From: Thermomonas sp. HDW16
GTDB lineage: Bacteria; Pseudomonadota; Gammaproteobacteria; Xanthomonadales; Xanthomonadaceae
Assembly (NCBI RefSeq): GCF_011302915.1
Contig: NZ_CP049872.1
Span: forward strand, 2,294,001 to 2,358,000
Reading direction: 5' to 3'
Length of the DNA stretch: 64,000 nt
Under the pieces are notes generated by a model that saw only the letters and a list, made by a program, of their open reading frames with translations, did no database searches and was not told where the DNA came from. A program made the translations under genes and the position numbers. Shown here piece by piece: positions 35,967 to 45,339 of the stretch; position 1 is the stretch's first letter; each line of letters starts with the position of its first letter.

Positions 35967-37202
35967 ATGACAGAAACGAGGCGACGCAATGCCTGGTGGC
36001 TAGTGCTGGCCGCCACCGCCACCCTGATGGTCACGATGGGCATCCGCCAATCGCTGGGCCTGTTCGTGCAGCCGATCCACGCCGGCACCGGCCTGTCGAT
36101 CGTGCAGATCAGCTTCGCGCTGGCAATCGCGCAACTGGCGTGGGGCGCGGCGCAACCGGTGTTCGGCATGTGGGCGGACAAGCGCGGGCCGGGCCGCGTG
36201 CTGGTATTCGGCGGCGTCATGCTGGTCGTCGGCATGGCGTTGGCACCGCTGCTGACTTCGCAATGGGGACTGGTACTGACGCTGGGAATCCTAGGCGCAG
36301 CGGGTGCCGGTGCTGGCAGCTTTTCGGTGCTGATCGGCGCGGTGGCGCAACGCATCGACGAACGCAATCGCTCGATGGCGGCGGGCGTGATCAATGCCGG
36401 TGGTTCGTTCGGCCAGTTCGTGTTCGCGCCGTTCGCGCAGGCGGTGATTTCCGCAGCAGGCTGGGCGGCCGGCATGTGGGCGCTGGCTGCAGCCGCACTG
36501 GCCACGCTGCCATTGGCATGGCCGCTGCGCAGGCGCGAAAAACCGGCCTCGACAACGACCGAACCGCAACCCGTCGCGAACGAAGGCATCGGCCTGTCCG
36601 AACAACTTCGTATAGCCTTCCGCGACCGCAGCTACTGGTTGCTGCATGTCGGCTTCTTCACCTGCGGCTTCCACATCGCCTTTCTGGTCACCCACCTGCC
36701 CACCGAGATCGCGCTGTGCGGGTTGTCGGACAAGGTCTCGGCCACCGCACTCGCACTGATCGGCCTGTTCAATGTCGGCGGCAGCCTCGCCATTGGCTGG
36801 CTGGGCCAGCGCTACCGGATGAAGTCGCTGCTGGCGCTGATGTATGCCAGCCGCGCGCTGCTGATCGGCCTGTACCTGCTGCTGCCACCCACGCCACTGG
36901 TGTTCTACGGCTTCGCCGCCGGCCTCGGCCTCACTTGGCTCGCTACCGTGCCACCGACTGCCGGGATCATCGGCAAGCTATTCGGTGCGCGTTATCTCGC
37001 CACCCTGTTCGGCTTCACCCTGCTCTCGCACCAGATCGGCGGCTTCTTCGGCGCGTGGCTGGGCGGATCAGCGCTAGAGCGCTTCGGCGACTATTCGTGG
37101 ATGTGGCACGCCGACATCGTGCTGGCCCTGCTCGCGGCCACCGCCAATCTGCCGATCCGCGAAGCGAAACCGATGCCTCGCATCGCCGCTGCTACGACCT
37201 GA
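35967..37202 (+). CDS. MFS transporter
   Basis: This is a 411-residue twelve-helix major facilitator. The inter-helix 2-3 motif is present (GMWADKRGPGRVLVFGG), as is the mid-protein hydrophilic loop (RRREKPASTTTEPQ). The GIRQSLGLFVQPI opening recalls the oxalate/formate antiporter and monocarboxylate-like families. The substrate is unknown. It is divergent from the zinc operon across a 167-base gap holding the Zur-type site, and converges on zur. Confidence 0.85.
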   Translation: MTETRRRNAWWLVLAATATLMVTMGIRQSLGLFVQPIHAGTGLSIVQISFALAIAQLAWGAAQPVFGMWADKRGPGRVLVFGGVMLVVGMALAPLLTSQWGLVLTLGILGAAGAGAGSFSVLIGAVAQRIDERNRSMAAGVINAGGSFGQFVFAPFAQAVISAAGWAAGMWALAAAALATLPLAWPLRRREKPASTTTEPQPVANEGIGLSEQLRIAFRDRSYWLLHVGFFTCGFHIAFLVTHLPTEIALCGLSDKVSATALALIGLFNVGGSLAIGWLGQRYRMKSLLALMYASRALLIGLYLLLPPTPLVFYGFAAGLGLTWLATVPPTAGIIGKLFGARYLATLFGFTLLSHQIGGFFGAWLGGSALERFGDYSWMWHADIVLALLAATANLPIREAKPMPRIAAATT

Positions 37203-37211
37203 TATCCACGT

Positions 37212-37703
37212 TCAGCTGGCCTGCGCGCACTTCGCGCACAGGCCGTGCACTTCCAGCGTCTGCGCCTGCGGGGCGAAGCCCAGCGCGCGCGCGGCGCTGT
37301 CCAGCGTCTCGACGATGCTGGCGTCTTCCAGTTCGATCGCCGAATGGCAGCGGTCGCAGATCAGGAACGGCACCGAATGCTGCGCGCTGTTCGGGTGATG
37401 GCAGGCGACGAAGGCGTTGATCGATTCCAGTTTGTGGATGAAGCCATTCGCCATCAGGAAATCCAGCGCGCGATACACCGTGGGCGGCGCGGCCGCCCCG
37501 GCGCCTTCGCCATCGCGCACCTGTTCCAGCAGGTCATAGGCCTTGATCGGCTTGCCAGCTGCTGCCACCAGCGACAGCACCCGCGTGCGGATCGCGGTCA
37601 ATCGCAAGCCACGTTCATTGCAGGCACGCTCCACTGCTGCCACGAAGCCGGCGGCGTCGTGGACGTGTTGGTGCGGATCCGTGCAGGCGTGCGTGTTGCC
37701 CAT
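37212..37703 (-). CDS. zur: Fur-family repressor, Zur-type
   Basis: This is a 163-residue Fur-family protein. The N-terminal winged helix holds RGLRLTAIRTRVLSLVA and PPTVYRALDFLMANGFIHKLE. The C-terminal dimer domain has two CxxC pairs (ICDRCHSA and LCAKCAQ) that form the structural zinc site, and a His-rich region (ACHHPNSAQH). It resembles Zur more than Fur and sits 1.6 kb from a zinc-uptake operon with Zur-box-like sites. It is nine bases downstream of gltX and likely transcribed with it. Confidence 0.88.
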   Translation of the reverse strand: MGNTHACTDPHQHVHDAAGFVAAVERACNERGLRLTAIRTRVLSLVAAAGKPIKAYDLLEQVRDGEGAGAAAPPTVYRALDFLMANGFIHKLESINAFVACHHPNSAQHSVPFLICDRCHSAIELEDASIVETLDSAARALGFAPQAQTLEVHGLCAKCAQAS

Positions 37704-37712
37704 GTCGTCGAT

Positions 37713-39119
37713 TTATGTGCCCGATGTGATCATTGCAAGGGCGGCGTCGACCCGCGCCAGGGCCTCGTCGCGACCGCACAGATAAACCGTCCAGCCGATA
37801 TCCGGGCTGACCTGGGTGCCGGTGATCGCCACGCGCATCGGTTGCGCGATCTTGCCCATGCCGATGCCCTGTGCTTCCGCGGTGGCCTTCAGTGCCTCGC
37901 CGATGGCTTCGGGGGACCACGGATCCAGCGCCGCCAAGCGCACCCGCGCTTCCTCCAGCGGGCCGCGCGCTTCCGGCTTGAACTGCTTGGCCACGGCGGC
38001 TGCGTCGTATTCGGTAACCGGGCCAAACCACACAGCGGACTTCTCCGCCATTTCCTTCAGCGTCTGCGCGCGCTCGCGCAGGGCGATAACGAGGTCGGCG
38101 GGCTTCGGGCCTTTCGCCAGGTCGTAACCCGCCTGCTGCAGATGCCAAACCAGATGCTTGGCGACGGCATCGGGATCGTCCGACTTCAGGTACTGCTGGT
38201 TGAGCCAGCCGAGCTTGGCCGAATCCAGGCGCGAAGCCTTCGCGTTCACGTCGGCCAAGTCGAACAGCGATTGCATCTCGGCGATGGAGAACACTTCCTG
38301 GTCGCCATGCGACCAGCCGAGGCGCACCAGGTAATTCAGCAACGCATGCGGCAGGTAGCCGGCATCGCGGTACTGCATGACATCGGCCGCGCCGGTGCGT
38401 TTGCTGAGCTTCGCGCCCTGCTCGTCCAGGATCATCGGCAGATGGGCGAAATGCGGTACCGGCGTGCCCAGCGCGGTGTAGATATTGATTTGCCGCGGGG
38501 TGTTGTTGACGTGGTCGTCCCCACGCACCACGTCGCTGATGCGCATGTCGATATCGTCCACCACCACCGCGAAGTTGTAGGTGGCGTAGCCGTCGCTGCG
38601 GAAGATCACCAGGTCATCGAGTTCGCTGTTGGCGATCTCGATGCGGCCCTTGACCTTGTCCTCCCACGCGACCACGCCATCCAGCGGATTCTTGAAGCGG
38701 ATCACCCGGTTCGGGTCATCGCGCCAACCGGCGTCCGCATCGCGATACGCACCGTTGTAGCGCGGCTTTTCGCCAGCGGCCATCGCCGCTTCGCGCATCG
38801 CCTCCAGTTCTTCTTTCGTCTCGTAGGCGTAGTAGGCATGGCCGGAGGCGACCAGTTGTTCGGCGACTTCCTTGTAGCGATCCAGCCGATCGGTCTGGTA
38901 GATCGGGCCTTCGTCGTAGTTCAGGCCCAGCCACGCCATCGCATCGAGGATGGCGTCAATCGCGCCTTGCGTGCTGCGCTCGCGGTCGGTGTCCTCGATG
39001 CGCAGGATGAACTGCCCGCCCTTGTGGCGCGCTTCCAGCCAGCAATACAGCGCGGTGCGCGCGCCGCCGATATGCAGGTAGCCGGTGGGACTGGGGGCGA
39101 AACGGGTGCGGACGGTCAT
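37713..39119 (-). CDS. gltX: Glutamyl-tRNA synthetase
   Basis: This is a 468-residue class I aminoacyl-tRNA synthetase. The HIGH box is [19 protein letters not shown] at residues 7-25, and the KMSKS-type loop is KLSKRTG. The catalytic domain, the anticodon-binding helical domain and the length all match bacterial GltX. The ATG at 39119 opens [13 protein letters not shown], the usual start. It is followed closely by zur. Its upstream region is shared with divergent lpxH. Confidence 0.96.
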   Translation of the reverse strand: MTVRTRFAPSPTGYLHIGGARTALYCWLEARHKGGQFILRIEDTDRERSTQGAIDAILDAMAWLGLNYDEGPIYQTDRLDRYKEVAEQLVASGHAYYAYETKEELEAMREAAMAAGEKPRYNGAYRDADAGWRDDPNRVIRFKNPLDGVVAWEDKVKGRIEIANSELDDLVIFRSDGYATYNFAVVVDDIDMRISDVVRGDDHVNNTPRQINIYTALGTPVPHFAHLPMILDEQGAKLSKRTGAADVMQYRDAGYLPHALLNYLVRLGWSHGDQEVFSIAEMQSLFDLADVNAKASRLDSAKLGWLNQQYLKSDDPDAVAKHLVWHLQQAGYDLAKGPKPADLVIALRERAQTLKEMAEKSAVWFGPVTEYDAAAVAKQFKPEARGPLEEARVRLAALDPWSPEAIGEALKATAEAQGIGMGKIAQPMRVAITGTQVSPDIGWTVYLCGRDEALARVDAALAMITSGT

Positions 39120-39198
39120 GGGCGGGGCATCGAACGGAATGTGCGTATTTTAGCCGGGTGAAGGGCTGGTCCCCTGCCAGTTCGTTCCGTTGATGCGT

Positions 39199-39264
39199 CG
39201 AGGGTACCGGGCAGCCCACTCTGCGACTCGAAATGTCGCTGCCGCGGCCTGCCCGGCACCCTCG
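39199..39264. repeat. Imperfect inverted repeat between gltX and lpxH
   Basis: A 16-base arm, CGAGGGTACCGGGCAG (39199-39214), is complementary with one mismatch to 39249-39264, with 34 bases between. The flanking GATGCG and CGCATC (39192-39197 and about 39269-39274) extend the symmetry. It may be a REP-like element or a structured leader of either divergent gene. Confidence 0.6.
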
Positions 39265-39308
39265 GCGCCCGCATCCTCCGCGAGCGTGTGGCCGATTACA
39301 CTTCGCGC

Positions 39309-40040
39309 ATGACCACGCTGTTCATCTCCGACCTGCACCTCGACCCCGAGCGCCCGTTCATCACCGAACTGTTCGGGCGCTTCATCGACGAAGAAGCCAG
39401 CGAGGCCGATGCGCTCTACATCCTAGGCGACTTGTTCGAAGCCTGGGTGGGCGATGACGATCCCTCCGCAGCCGGCGCCTTCGTCGCTGAAAAACTGCGT
39501 GCACTCACTGCCTCAGGCGTGCCGACCTACTTCATTCGCGGCAATCGCGATTTCCTGCTCGGCGCGGACTACGCGCAACGCGCCGGCATGACGCTATTGC
39601 CCGATCCGGCTGTGATCCTGCTGCAAGGCGAACCCGCCCTGATCCTGCACGGCGACCTGCTGTGCACGGACGATGTGGCGTATCAGCAGTTTCGCGCGCA
39701 GACCCGCGACCCGCGCTGGCAGGCGCAATTCCTCTCGCAACCGCTACCGGCACGGTTGGCCTTCGCCGAACAAGCGCGCGCCGCCAGCAAGGCGCGTTAT
39801 GGCGAACTGCTCGCAAGCGGCATGGCGGAAACCATCGGCGACGTGTCGCACACCACCGTGCAGGAATGGTTCAAGCGCTACGGCGTGCGCCGCATGATCC
39901 ACGGGCATACCCATCGCCCGGCGATCCACGATCACATCAACGGCGAGTCCCGCATCGTGCTGGGCGACTGGTATGAGCAGGGCTCGGTGCTGCGGGTGGG
40001 CGAGAACGGATTCGATCTCGTGTCGCTACCGGCAGTCTGA
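39309..40040 (+). CDS. lpxH: UDP-2,3-diacylglucosamine diphosphatase
   Basis: This is a 243-residue metallophosphoesterase for lipid A synthesis; it cleaves UDP-diacylglucosamine to lipid X and UMP at the inner membrane. All five metal motifs are visible: SDLHLD, GDLFE, GNRD, HGD and GHTHRP. The start at 39309 ([12 protein letters not shown]) fits the family; the upstream ATG at 39288 adds seven unsupported residues. It abuts the convergent lipoprotein gene with no gap. Confidence 0.95.
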   Translation: MTTLFISDLHLDPERPFITELFGRFIDEEASEADALYILGDLFEAWVGDDDPSAAGAFVAEKLRALTASGVPTYFIRGNRDFLLGADYAQRAGMTLLPDPAVILLQGEPALILHGDLLCTDDVAYQQFRAQTRDPRWQAQFLSQPLPARLAFAEQARAASKARYGELLASGMAETIGDVSHTTVQEWFKRYGVRRMIHGHTHRPAIHDHINGESRIVLGDWYEQGSVLRVGENGFDLVSLPAV

Positions 40041-40505
40041 TCACTTCGCCACTTCGCCGCAGCCCTTGTAGTTGATATCGCCGTAGCGGAAGGTCGCGTC
40101 CAGTTCGTATTCGTTGTCGGACATGCCGTCGTTGCACAGGCCGCCGGTGACGGCCAGCACGAAGGCCTTGCCATCGTGGCTGCCGCTGAGTTCCAGGCCG
40201 TCATCCAGCGCGCGACGCGTGCCCTGCATCGCCACGCCCACCTGATCGTCCGGCGTGGTGTAGGTCAGGGTGTCGCCTTCGACATTGATGTTCCAGAACG
40301 GCTCGGTACCGAATGCGCGGAAGACCGTCATCGGCGGCGTGGTGTCGTCGGGCGCGCGCTTGGCCATCGGCGCTTCGGCGACTGCCGGCGCAGCGGGCGT
40401 TGCAGCGGGTACGGCCGCTTCGGGCTGTGGTGAAGATTCGGACGATGGCTGCGGCGAGCTGCAGGCGGCCAGCAGCAGGGACAACGAGGCGATGGCGAGC
40501 TTCAT
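40041..40505 (-). CDS. COG3650-type lipoprotein
   Basis: This is a 154-residue exported protein. A lipoprotein signal ends at Cys15 (LAIASLSLLLAAC), followed by a Pro/Ala/Ser-rich spacer. A beta-sheet domain then begins FRAFGTEPFWNINVEGDTLTY and ends with GGLCNDGMSDNEYE and a Cys-containing tail (NYKGCGEVAK), which could form a disulfide. The FGTEPFW pattern is typical of COG3650-like periplasmic domains of unknown function. Start 40505. Confidence 0.7.
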   Translation of the reverse strand: MKLAIASLSLLLAACSSPQPSSESSPQPEAAVPAATPAAPAVAEAPMAKRAPDDTTPPMTVFRAFGTEPFWNINVEGDTLTYTTPDDQVGVAMQGTRRALDDGLELSGSHDGKAFVLAVTGGLCNDGMSDNEYELDATFRYGDINYKGCGEVAK

Positions 40506-40567
40506 GGCAATCCTCCCGGATGGATACGACCGAGTGTGCCGAAATCCACGGCAACCGGCGATAACCG

Positions 40568-41371
40568 TCAGTCGGCGGCGGCCAGCAGGCTTTCGAGTTC
40601 TTCGATGTCGAAGCCGGCCTCCAGCCGCGCCTCGGTATTGAATGGCTTGTGCAGCACGCCGGTGGCGTATTCGTGCAGCAGCTCGCGGAAGCGTGCGCGT
40701 GGCTCGATGCCGGCGCGTTCGCAATGCCAGCGATACCAGCGCGAGCCGGCGGCGACATGCGCCACTTCCTCGCGCAGGATCACTTCCAGGATATCGGCGG
40801 TGGCGTCGTCGCCCAGCGCGCGCAGTTTCACGATCATCCCCGGCGTCACGTCCAGCCCGCGCGCCTCCAGCACGCGCGGCACCAATGCCATGCGAGCAAG
40901 ACCATCGTGGGCGGTTTTCTCGGCCATTTCCCACAAGCCGTTGTGCGCGTCGAAATCGCCGTAGTCGTGGCCGAACTCTTTCAGTCGTGCGCGCAGCAGC
41001 GAAAAATGTCGTGCTTCGTCATTCGCGACCGATACCCAGTCCGCGTAGTACTCCGTGGGCATGCCACGGAAGCGGTAGACCGCATCCCAGGCCAGGTCGA
41101 TGGCATTGAATTCGATGTGCGCTACTGCGTGGATGAACGCCGCACGGCCTTCATTGCTGCCGAAACCGCGACGCGGCAGTTCGCGCGGATGCACCAGTGT
41201 CGGCCGTGCGGGGCGACCCGGCATGTGGATCGGTTCGGGGGCAGGCGCAGCGGCATCGATCACCAGTTCGCCGCGCGCGAAGGCGGCGGCGACGTCGAAC
41301 GTGGAGGCCAGCTTGGCCTCGGGCGATGATGCGTCCAGGCAAGTGCGGGCGGCGGCGAACAGGCTCTTCAT
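40568..41371 (-). CDS. DUF455 ferritin-like protein
   Basis: This is a 267-residue helical protein of the DUF455 (ferritin-like) family. Possible di-metal ligands appear as HAVAHIEFNAIDLAWD, NDEARHFSLL and REEVAHVAAGSRWYRW, the E...ExxH pairs of a four-helix bundle. Members are sometimes linked to tRNA-modification hydroxylases (MiaE-like), but function here is unproven. The ATG at 41371 lacks a strong ribosome site; a TTG at 41386 is an alternative. A long hairpin lies just upstream. Confidence 0.82.
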   Translation of the reverse strand: MKSLFAAARTCLDASSPEAKLASTFDVAAAFARGELVIDAAAPAPEPIHMPGRPARPTLVHPRELPRRGFGSNEGRAAFIHAVAHIEFNAIDLAWDAVYRFRGMPTEYYADWVSVANDEARHFSLLRARLKEFGHDYGDFDAHNGLWEMAEKTAHDGLARMALVPRVLEARGLDVTPGMIVKLRALGDDATADILEVILREEVAHVAAGSRWYRWHCERAGIEPRARFRELLHEYATGVLHKPFNTEARLEAGFDIEELESLLAAAD

Positions 41372-41393
41372 CACGATTGCCGGCAACTGCCAT

Positions 41394-41464
41394 GGCGAGT
41401 GCCCGGGTGCGTTTCAACCGAGCGAGTATCGGGGAGCGAATTGAAACGCACCCGGGCACTCGCC
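41394..41464. repeat. 24-bp perfect inverted repeat between purF and DUF455 gene
   Basis: The arm 41394-41417 (GGCGAGTGCCCGGGTGCGTTTC and two more A) is an exact reverse complement of 41441-41464, with a 23-base loop. It is much longer than a normal terminator and lacks a T-run. It could be a REP/BIME-type element, a purF terminator or an mRNA stabiliser. Confidence 0.85.
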
Positions 41465-41480
41465 CATCGACAAGCCATCT

Positions 41481-42950
41481 TCAGCTCGCCCTGCGCTTCT
41501 TCTTCGCCTCATCCGAACGCAACTGCTCGATCCGTTCGAAATAACCCGGCTCCACGCCGGTGACGTATTCCCCGCTGAAGCAGGAACTGTCGAACTTGCG
41601 GCCCGGGAATTTCGGGCCCGCGACCGCCGCTTCCAGGTCGGACAAGTCCTGGTAGATCAACCAGTCGCAACCCAGCAACTCTTCGACGTCTTTCTCGCTG
41701 CGATCATGCGCCACCAGCTCGTCGGGCGAAGGCATGTCGATGCCGTAGATGTTCGGGAAGCGCACCGGCGGCGCGGCGGAGGCCAGGTAAACCTTCTTGG
41801 CGCCGGCATCGCGCGCCATCTGCACGATCTGCTTGCTGGTGGTGCCGCGCACGATGGAATCGTCCACCAGCAGCACCACCCGGTTCTTGAATTCAAGCGG
41901 GATCGGGTTGAGCTTGCGCTTCACCGATTTCGCGCGCTCGCCCTGCCCCGGCATGATGAAGGTGCGGCCGACGTAACGGTTCTTGATGAAGCCCTCGCGG
42001 TACTTCACGCCCAATGTATTGGCGATCTCCAGCGCGGAATCGCGGCTGGTGTCGGGAATCGGGATCACCACGTCGATGTCGTGGTCCGGGCGCTCGCGCA
42101 GGATCTTCTCGCCGAGGGTCACGCCCATGCGCATCCGTGCCTTGTGCACCGAAATTTCCTCGATCATCGAGTCCGGCCGCGCGAAATACACGTACTCGAA
42201 GATGCACGGCGCATGCGCCTGCTGCGGCGCGCACTGTTGCGCGAACAGTTCGCCGCGCGCGGTGATCACGATGCCCTCGCCCGGCTCGACATCGCGCACG
42301 CGTTCGAAGCCCAGCACGTCCAGCGCAACCGATTCGGACGCGATGATGTATTCGTCGCCGCCTGCCATCGTGCGCTTGCCCAGCACCAACGGACGGATGC
42401 CGTGCGGATCGCGGAACGCGACCAGGCCCAGGCCCAGCACGGTGCAGACCACCGCATAGCCGCCCTTGGCGCGGCGGTTCACGCCTTCGATCGCGCGGAA
42501 CGCGGCGTCCGGCGTCAGCGCCTTCTGCGTGTCCAATTCGTGCGCGAACACGTTGAGCAGCACTTCGGAATCGGATTCGGTATTGACGTTGCGGCGATCC
42601 TGCTCGAACACCTCGCGGCGAAGCGCGTCGGTATTGATCAGGTTACCGTTATGCGCCAACGCGATGCCGAACGGCGAGTTGACGTAGAACGGTTGCGCTT
42701 CGTCGCTGCCTTCGCTGCCGGCGGTCGGGTAGCGGCAATGGGCGATGCCGACGCGGCCATCGAGCAGGGCCATCGCCTTCGCATCGAACACATCGCGCAC
42801 CAGGCCATTGCCTTTGTGCACGCGCAACTTGCCGCCATCCGCGGTCGCGATCCCCGCGGCATCCTGCCCACGATGCTGCAGCACGGTCAGCCCGTCATAC
42901 AGCTGCGCTGCGACTTCGGTCTGGCCGACGATTCCGACGATGCCGCACAT
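41481..42950 (-). CDS. purF: Amidophosphoribosyltransferase
   Basis: This is a 489-residue enzyme that makes phosphoribosylamine from PRPP and glutamine, the first step of purine synthesis. The N-terminal Ntn-hydrolase begins MCGIVGIVG, so Cys2 becomes the nucleophile after Met removal. The PRPP-binding loop is [13 protein letters not shown]. It lacks the long propeptide of Bacillus-type PurF, as expected for a proteobacterial form. It lies 30 bases after the SPOR-protein gene on the same strand. Confidence 0.96.
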   Translation of the reverse strand: MCGIVGIVGQTEVAAQLYDGLTVLQHRGQDAAGIATADGGKLRVHKGNGLVRDVFDAKAMALLDGRVGIAHCRYPTAGSEGSDEAQPFYVNSPFGIALAHNGNLINTDALRREVFEQDRRNVNTESDSEVLLNVFAHELDTQKALTPDAAFRAIEGVNRRAKGGYAVVCTVLGLGLVAFRDPHGIRPLVLGKRTMAGGDEYIIASESVALDVLGFERVRDVEPGEGIVITARGELFAQQCAPQQAHAPCIFEYVYFARPDSMIEEISVHKARMRMGVTLGEKILRERPDHDIDVVIPIPDTSRDSALEIANTLGVKYREGFIKNRYVGRTFIMPGQGERAKSVKRKLNPIPLEFKNRVVLLVDDSIVRGTTSKQIVQMARDAGAKKVYLASAAPPVRFPNIYGIDMPSPDELVAHDRSEKDVEELLGCDWLIYQDLSDLEAAVAGPKFPGRKFDSSCFSGEYVTGVEPGYFERIEQLRSDEAKKKRRAS

Positions 42951-42980
42951 GGCGCTGTTTTCCTGTTCGAACGATTGCGG

Positions 42981-43991
42981 TTATGGATGCGGGCGGACGA
43001 TGCCGGCGATGCCGAGCTTCGCCTGCACGCTGGCTTTCAACTGGTCTGCTTCGGCGCGATTCATCGCCGGGCCCACGCGCACGCGGGTGCGCTTGCCGGC
43101 ATCGGTATTCACCGTGTCGGTGAATGCGTTGAAGCCGGCGCCACGCAGCTTGTCGCGCAGGGCGGTGGCTGCGTTGGCATCGGCGAATGCGCCCACCTGC
43201 ACCGCGAAACCGGTCTTGCTGGTATCGGCCGGCTTCGGTTGCGATACGGGCTCCGGCTTCGGCGCGGGCGGCGTGGCAGCCACCGGCTTTGCCGGTGCCG
43301 GCGCGGCAGGCTTGGGTTCTATGATCGGCTTGGTGACGGGGGCAGGTGCGGTGGGCTTCGGCGCAGGCGCGATGGCGACGGGCTTGGGTGCAGGCGGCAA
43401 CGGCTCTGCCTTCACCGGCACGGGCGATGGCGCCGCGACAGCGGTCGATGCCGGCGCCGTGTTTGCATCGAGCGCTACGACCTTGGCACCGACGCCCTCG
43501 CTTACCTGCGTGGCGCGCAGGCGCGCGGCCTCGGCCACGGCGCGATCCGCGAACGGGCCGATGCGCACGCGCTGCGCCTCTCGACCATTGAGTTGCACCG
43601 TTTCGCGATAACCCGGCAGTTCCGCACTGCGCAACGCGGCGATGACCTTGTCGGCATCGGCGGCACTGGTATAGCTGCCGAAGCTCACGGCGTAATCGCC
43701 CGCCGCGACAGCCGGGAACATGCCATCTTGCGCGGGTTCGGCGCTGGCCGAGTCCGGCGTGGCCGTGGGCATGCCGACGGCACCGCCTTGCGGGGTTGCA
43801 CCGGGCTCGGTCAGCGAAAAATCACGGGTGGTGGCATCGCCCGCGGGCTTGGGTTCGGCGGGGATATCCAGCGGCACATCGGACACGCCGCTGTCGGGCG
43901 CCGGGCCCTTGACCAGCATGGGCAGGAAAATGACCGCCAGCGCGATCAGCACGATCGCGCCAACCAGGCGCTGCTTCAGGGAAGAATCCAT
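42981..43991 (-). CDS. Membrane-anchored protein with two SPOR-like domains (DedD-like)
   Basis: This is a 336-residue protein with a short cytoplasmic start and one membrane helix (residues 8-28). A first SPOR-like domain lies near 97-173 (YAVSFGSYTSAADADKVI), then a long Pro/Ala/Lys-rich stretch, and a second SPOR domain near 258-336 (FAVQVGAFADANAATALRDKL). SPOR domains bind peptidoglycan stripped of stem peptides at the division septum. The folC-dedD-purF order is conserved in Gammaproteobacteria. Two SPOR-like repeats rather than one are uncommon. Confidence 0.85.
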   Translation of the reverse strand: MDSSLKQRLVGAIVLIALAVIFLPMLVKGPAPDSGVSDVPLDIPAEPKPAGDATTRDFSLTEPGATPQGGAVGMPTATPDSASAEPAQDGMFPAVAAGDYAVSFGSYTSAADADKVIAALRSAELPGYRETVQLNGREAQRVRIGPFADRAVAEAARLRATQVSEGVGAKVVALDANTAPASTAVAAPSPVPVKAEPLPPAPKPVAIAPAPKPTAPAPVTKPIIEPKPAAPAPAKPVAATPPAPKPEPVSQPKPADTSKTGFAVQVGAFADANAATALRDKLRGAGFNAFTDTVNTDAGKRTRVRVGPAMNRAEADQLKASVQAKLGIAGIVRPHP

Positions 43992-44051
43992 CGACGGGAA
44001 CCGGCGAACGGGGGGCGCGCGAATTATAGCGGCCCGCGCCGTTGTCCCGGC

Positions 44052-45317
44052 TTAACCGTTGCCCGCGAGTCGCTGCAAAGCGGCGGCGGCGGTGTGGAAC
44101 GAGCCAAATACCAGCACCCGCTCGCCTGGCGCCGCCTGCGCAATGGCGGCGTCCAGTGCAGCCACGACATAGGCATGGCGCGCGGCATCGGCCGCCGCGG
44201 TTCCGGCCAGCCGCTGCGCGAAATCGTCCACGCCCTGCCCGCGCGGGCCGGCATCGGCCAGTCCGGCGATATGCCAGGCGTCCACCACGCTTTCCAGCGC
44301 CCCCACTACGCCAACCGCATCCTTGTCGACGAGTGCGGCATACACCGCTAGCGTTCGCCTTGCCGGCTGTTTGCGCAGCCACGTCGCCAGCGCGCGCGCG
44401 GCCTGCGGGTTGTGGCCGACATCGACCAACACTTCCACCCCGCCCTGCTCGAAACGCTGCAAGCGCCCGGCGATGCGCGCATTGGCGACGCCCTCGGCAT
44501 ACACGCGCTTGTCGATACGCGCCTTCAACGAACGCAATGCGGCGATGGCGCAGGCGGCATTGCGCAACTGCACGGGCGCAGCCAGCGCGGGCATCGGCAA
44601 GGTCATCGAGAAACCCACCTCGCGCCAGCGCCAGGTGTCTGCATCGATCGGTTCGGCGAAGAAATCGTTGGCGATCCGCCAGGATTGCGCGCCGATCGCG
44701 TAGGCATGGCGCAGCACGCTGGCCGGCGGATCGTCATCGCCCAGGATCAAGGGCTTGAACGGGCGGGCGATGCCGGCTTTCTCGAACCCGATCGCCTCGA
44801 TGTCATCGCCCAGCCAATCCTGGTGGTCGAGATCGACGGTGGTGATGATCGCGGCATCGGCATCGACGATGTTCACCGCATCCAGCCGCCCGCCCAAGCC
44901 CACTTCCAGCACCGCAAGATCCAGCTTGCTGCGCGAAAACAACCACAGCGCGCACAGCGTGCCGTACTCGAAATAGGTCAACGGGGTATCGCCACGCGCG
45001 ACGTGGACGGCTTCGAAGCCGGCAACCAGCGCTGCGTCGTCGGCATCGACACCATCGATGCGCACGCGCTCGTTGTAGTGCAACAGGTGCGGCGAGGTGT
45101 AGCTGCCCACCTTCCAGCCGTGCGCGCGGGCGATGCTCTCGACGAAGGCCACGGTGGAGCCCTTGCCGTTGGTACCGCCGACCGTGATGACGCGCTTGGC
45201 CGGGCGCTTCAAGCCCATCCGCGAAGAAACTTCGCGCACGCGCGCAAGGCCCATGTCGATGGATTTCGGGTGCTGGCGTTCGATGAAGTCGAGCCAGTCG
45301 GCAAGCGTCTTTGGCAT
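44052..45317 (-). CDS. folC: Dihydrofolate/tetrahydrofolate (folylpolyglutamate) synthase
   Basis: This is a 421-residue Mur-ligase-like enzyme that adds glutamate to dihydropteroate and folates. The ATP loop is VGGTNGKGSTVAF near residue 46. The family segments YTSPHLLHYNERVRI, LEVGLGGRLDAVN and LVDVGHNPQAA follow. Length and order match bacterial FolC. Its start lies 22 bases downstream of the phosphatase gene, and the SPOR-protein gene follows, so a folC-dedD-purF transcript is likely. Confidence 0.95.
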   Translation of the reverse strand: MPKTLADWLDFIERQHPKSIDMGLARVREVSSRMGLKRPAKRVITVGGTNGKGSTVAFVESIARAHGWKVGSYTSPHLLHYNERVRIDGVDADDAALVAGFEAVHVARGDTPLTYFEYGTLCALWLFSRSKLDLAVLEVGLGGRLDAVNIVDADAAIITTVDLDHQDWLGDDIEAIGFEKAGIARPFKPLILGDDDPPASVLRHAYAIGAQSWRIANDFFAEPIDADTWRWREVGFSMTLPMPALAAPVQLRNAACAIAALRSLKARIDKRVYAEGVANARIAGRLQRFEQGGVEVLVDVGHNPQAARALATWLRKQPARRTLAVYAALVDKDAVGVVGALESVVDAWHIAGLADAGPRGQGVDDFAQRLAGTAAADAARHAYVVAALDAAIAQAAPGERVLVFGSFHTAAAALQRLAGNG

Positions 45318-45339
45318 ATGCGAATTGTAGGTCGAACGA

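Noticed and set aside
37245..39161. A 638-codon plus-strand open frame
   Set aside because: It is antisense to zur and gltX; no domain is recognisable.
41706..44351. An 881-codon plus-strand open frame
   Set aside because: It is antisense to purF and the SPOR-protein gene, is His/Arg/Gly-rich and carries no domain; the minus-strand genes are unambiguous.
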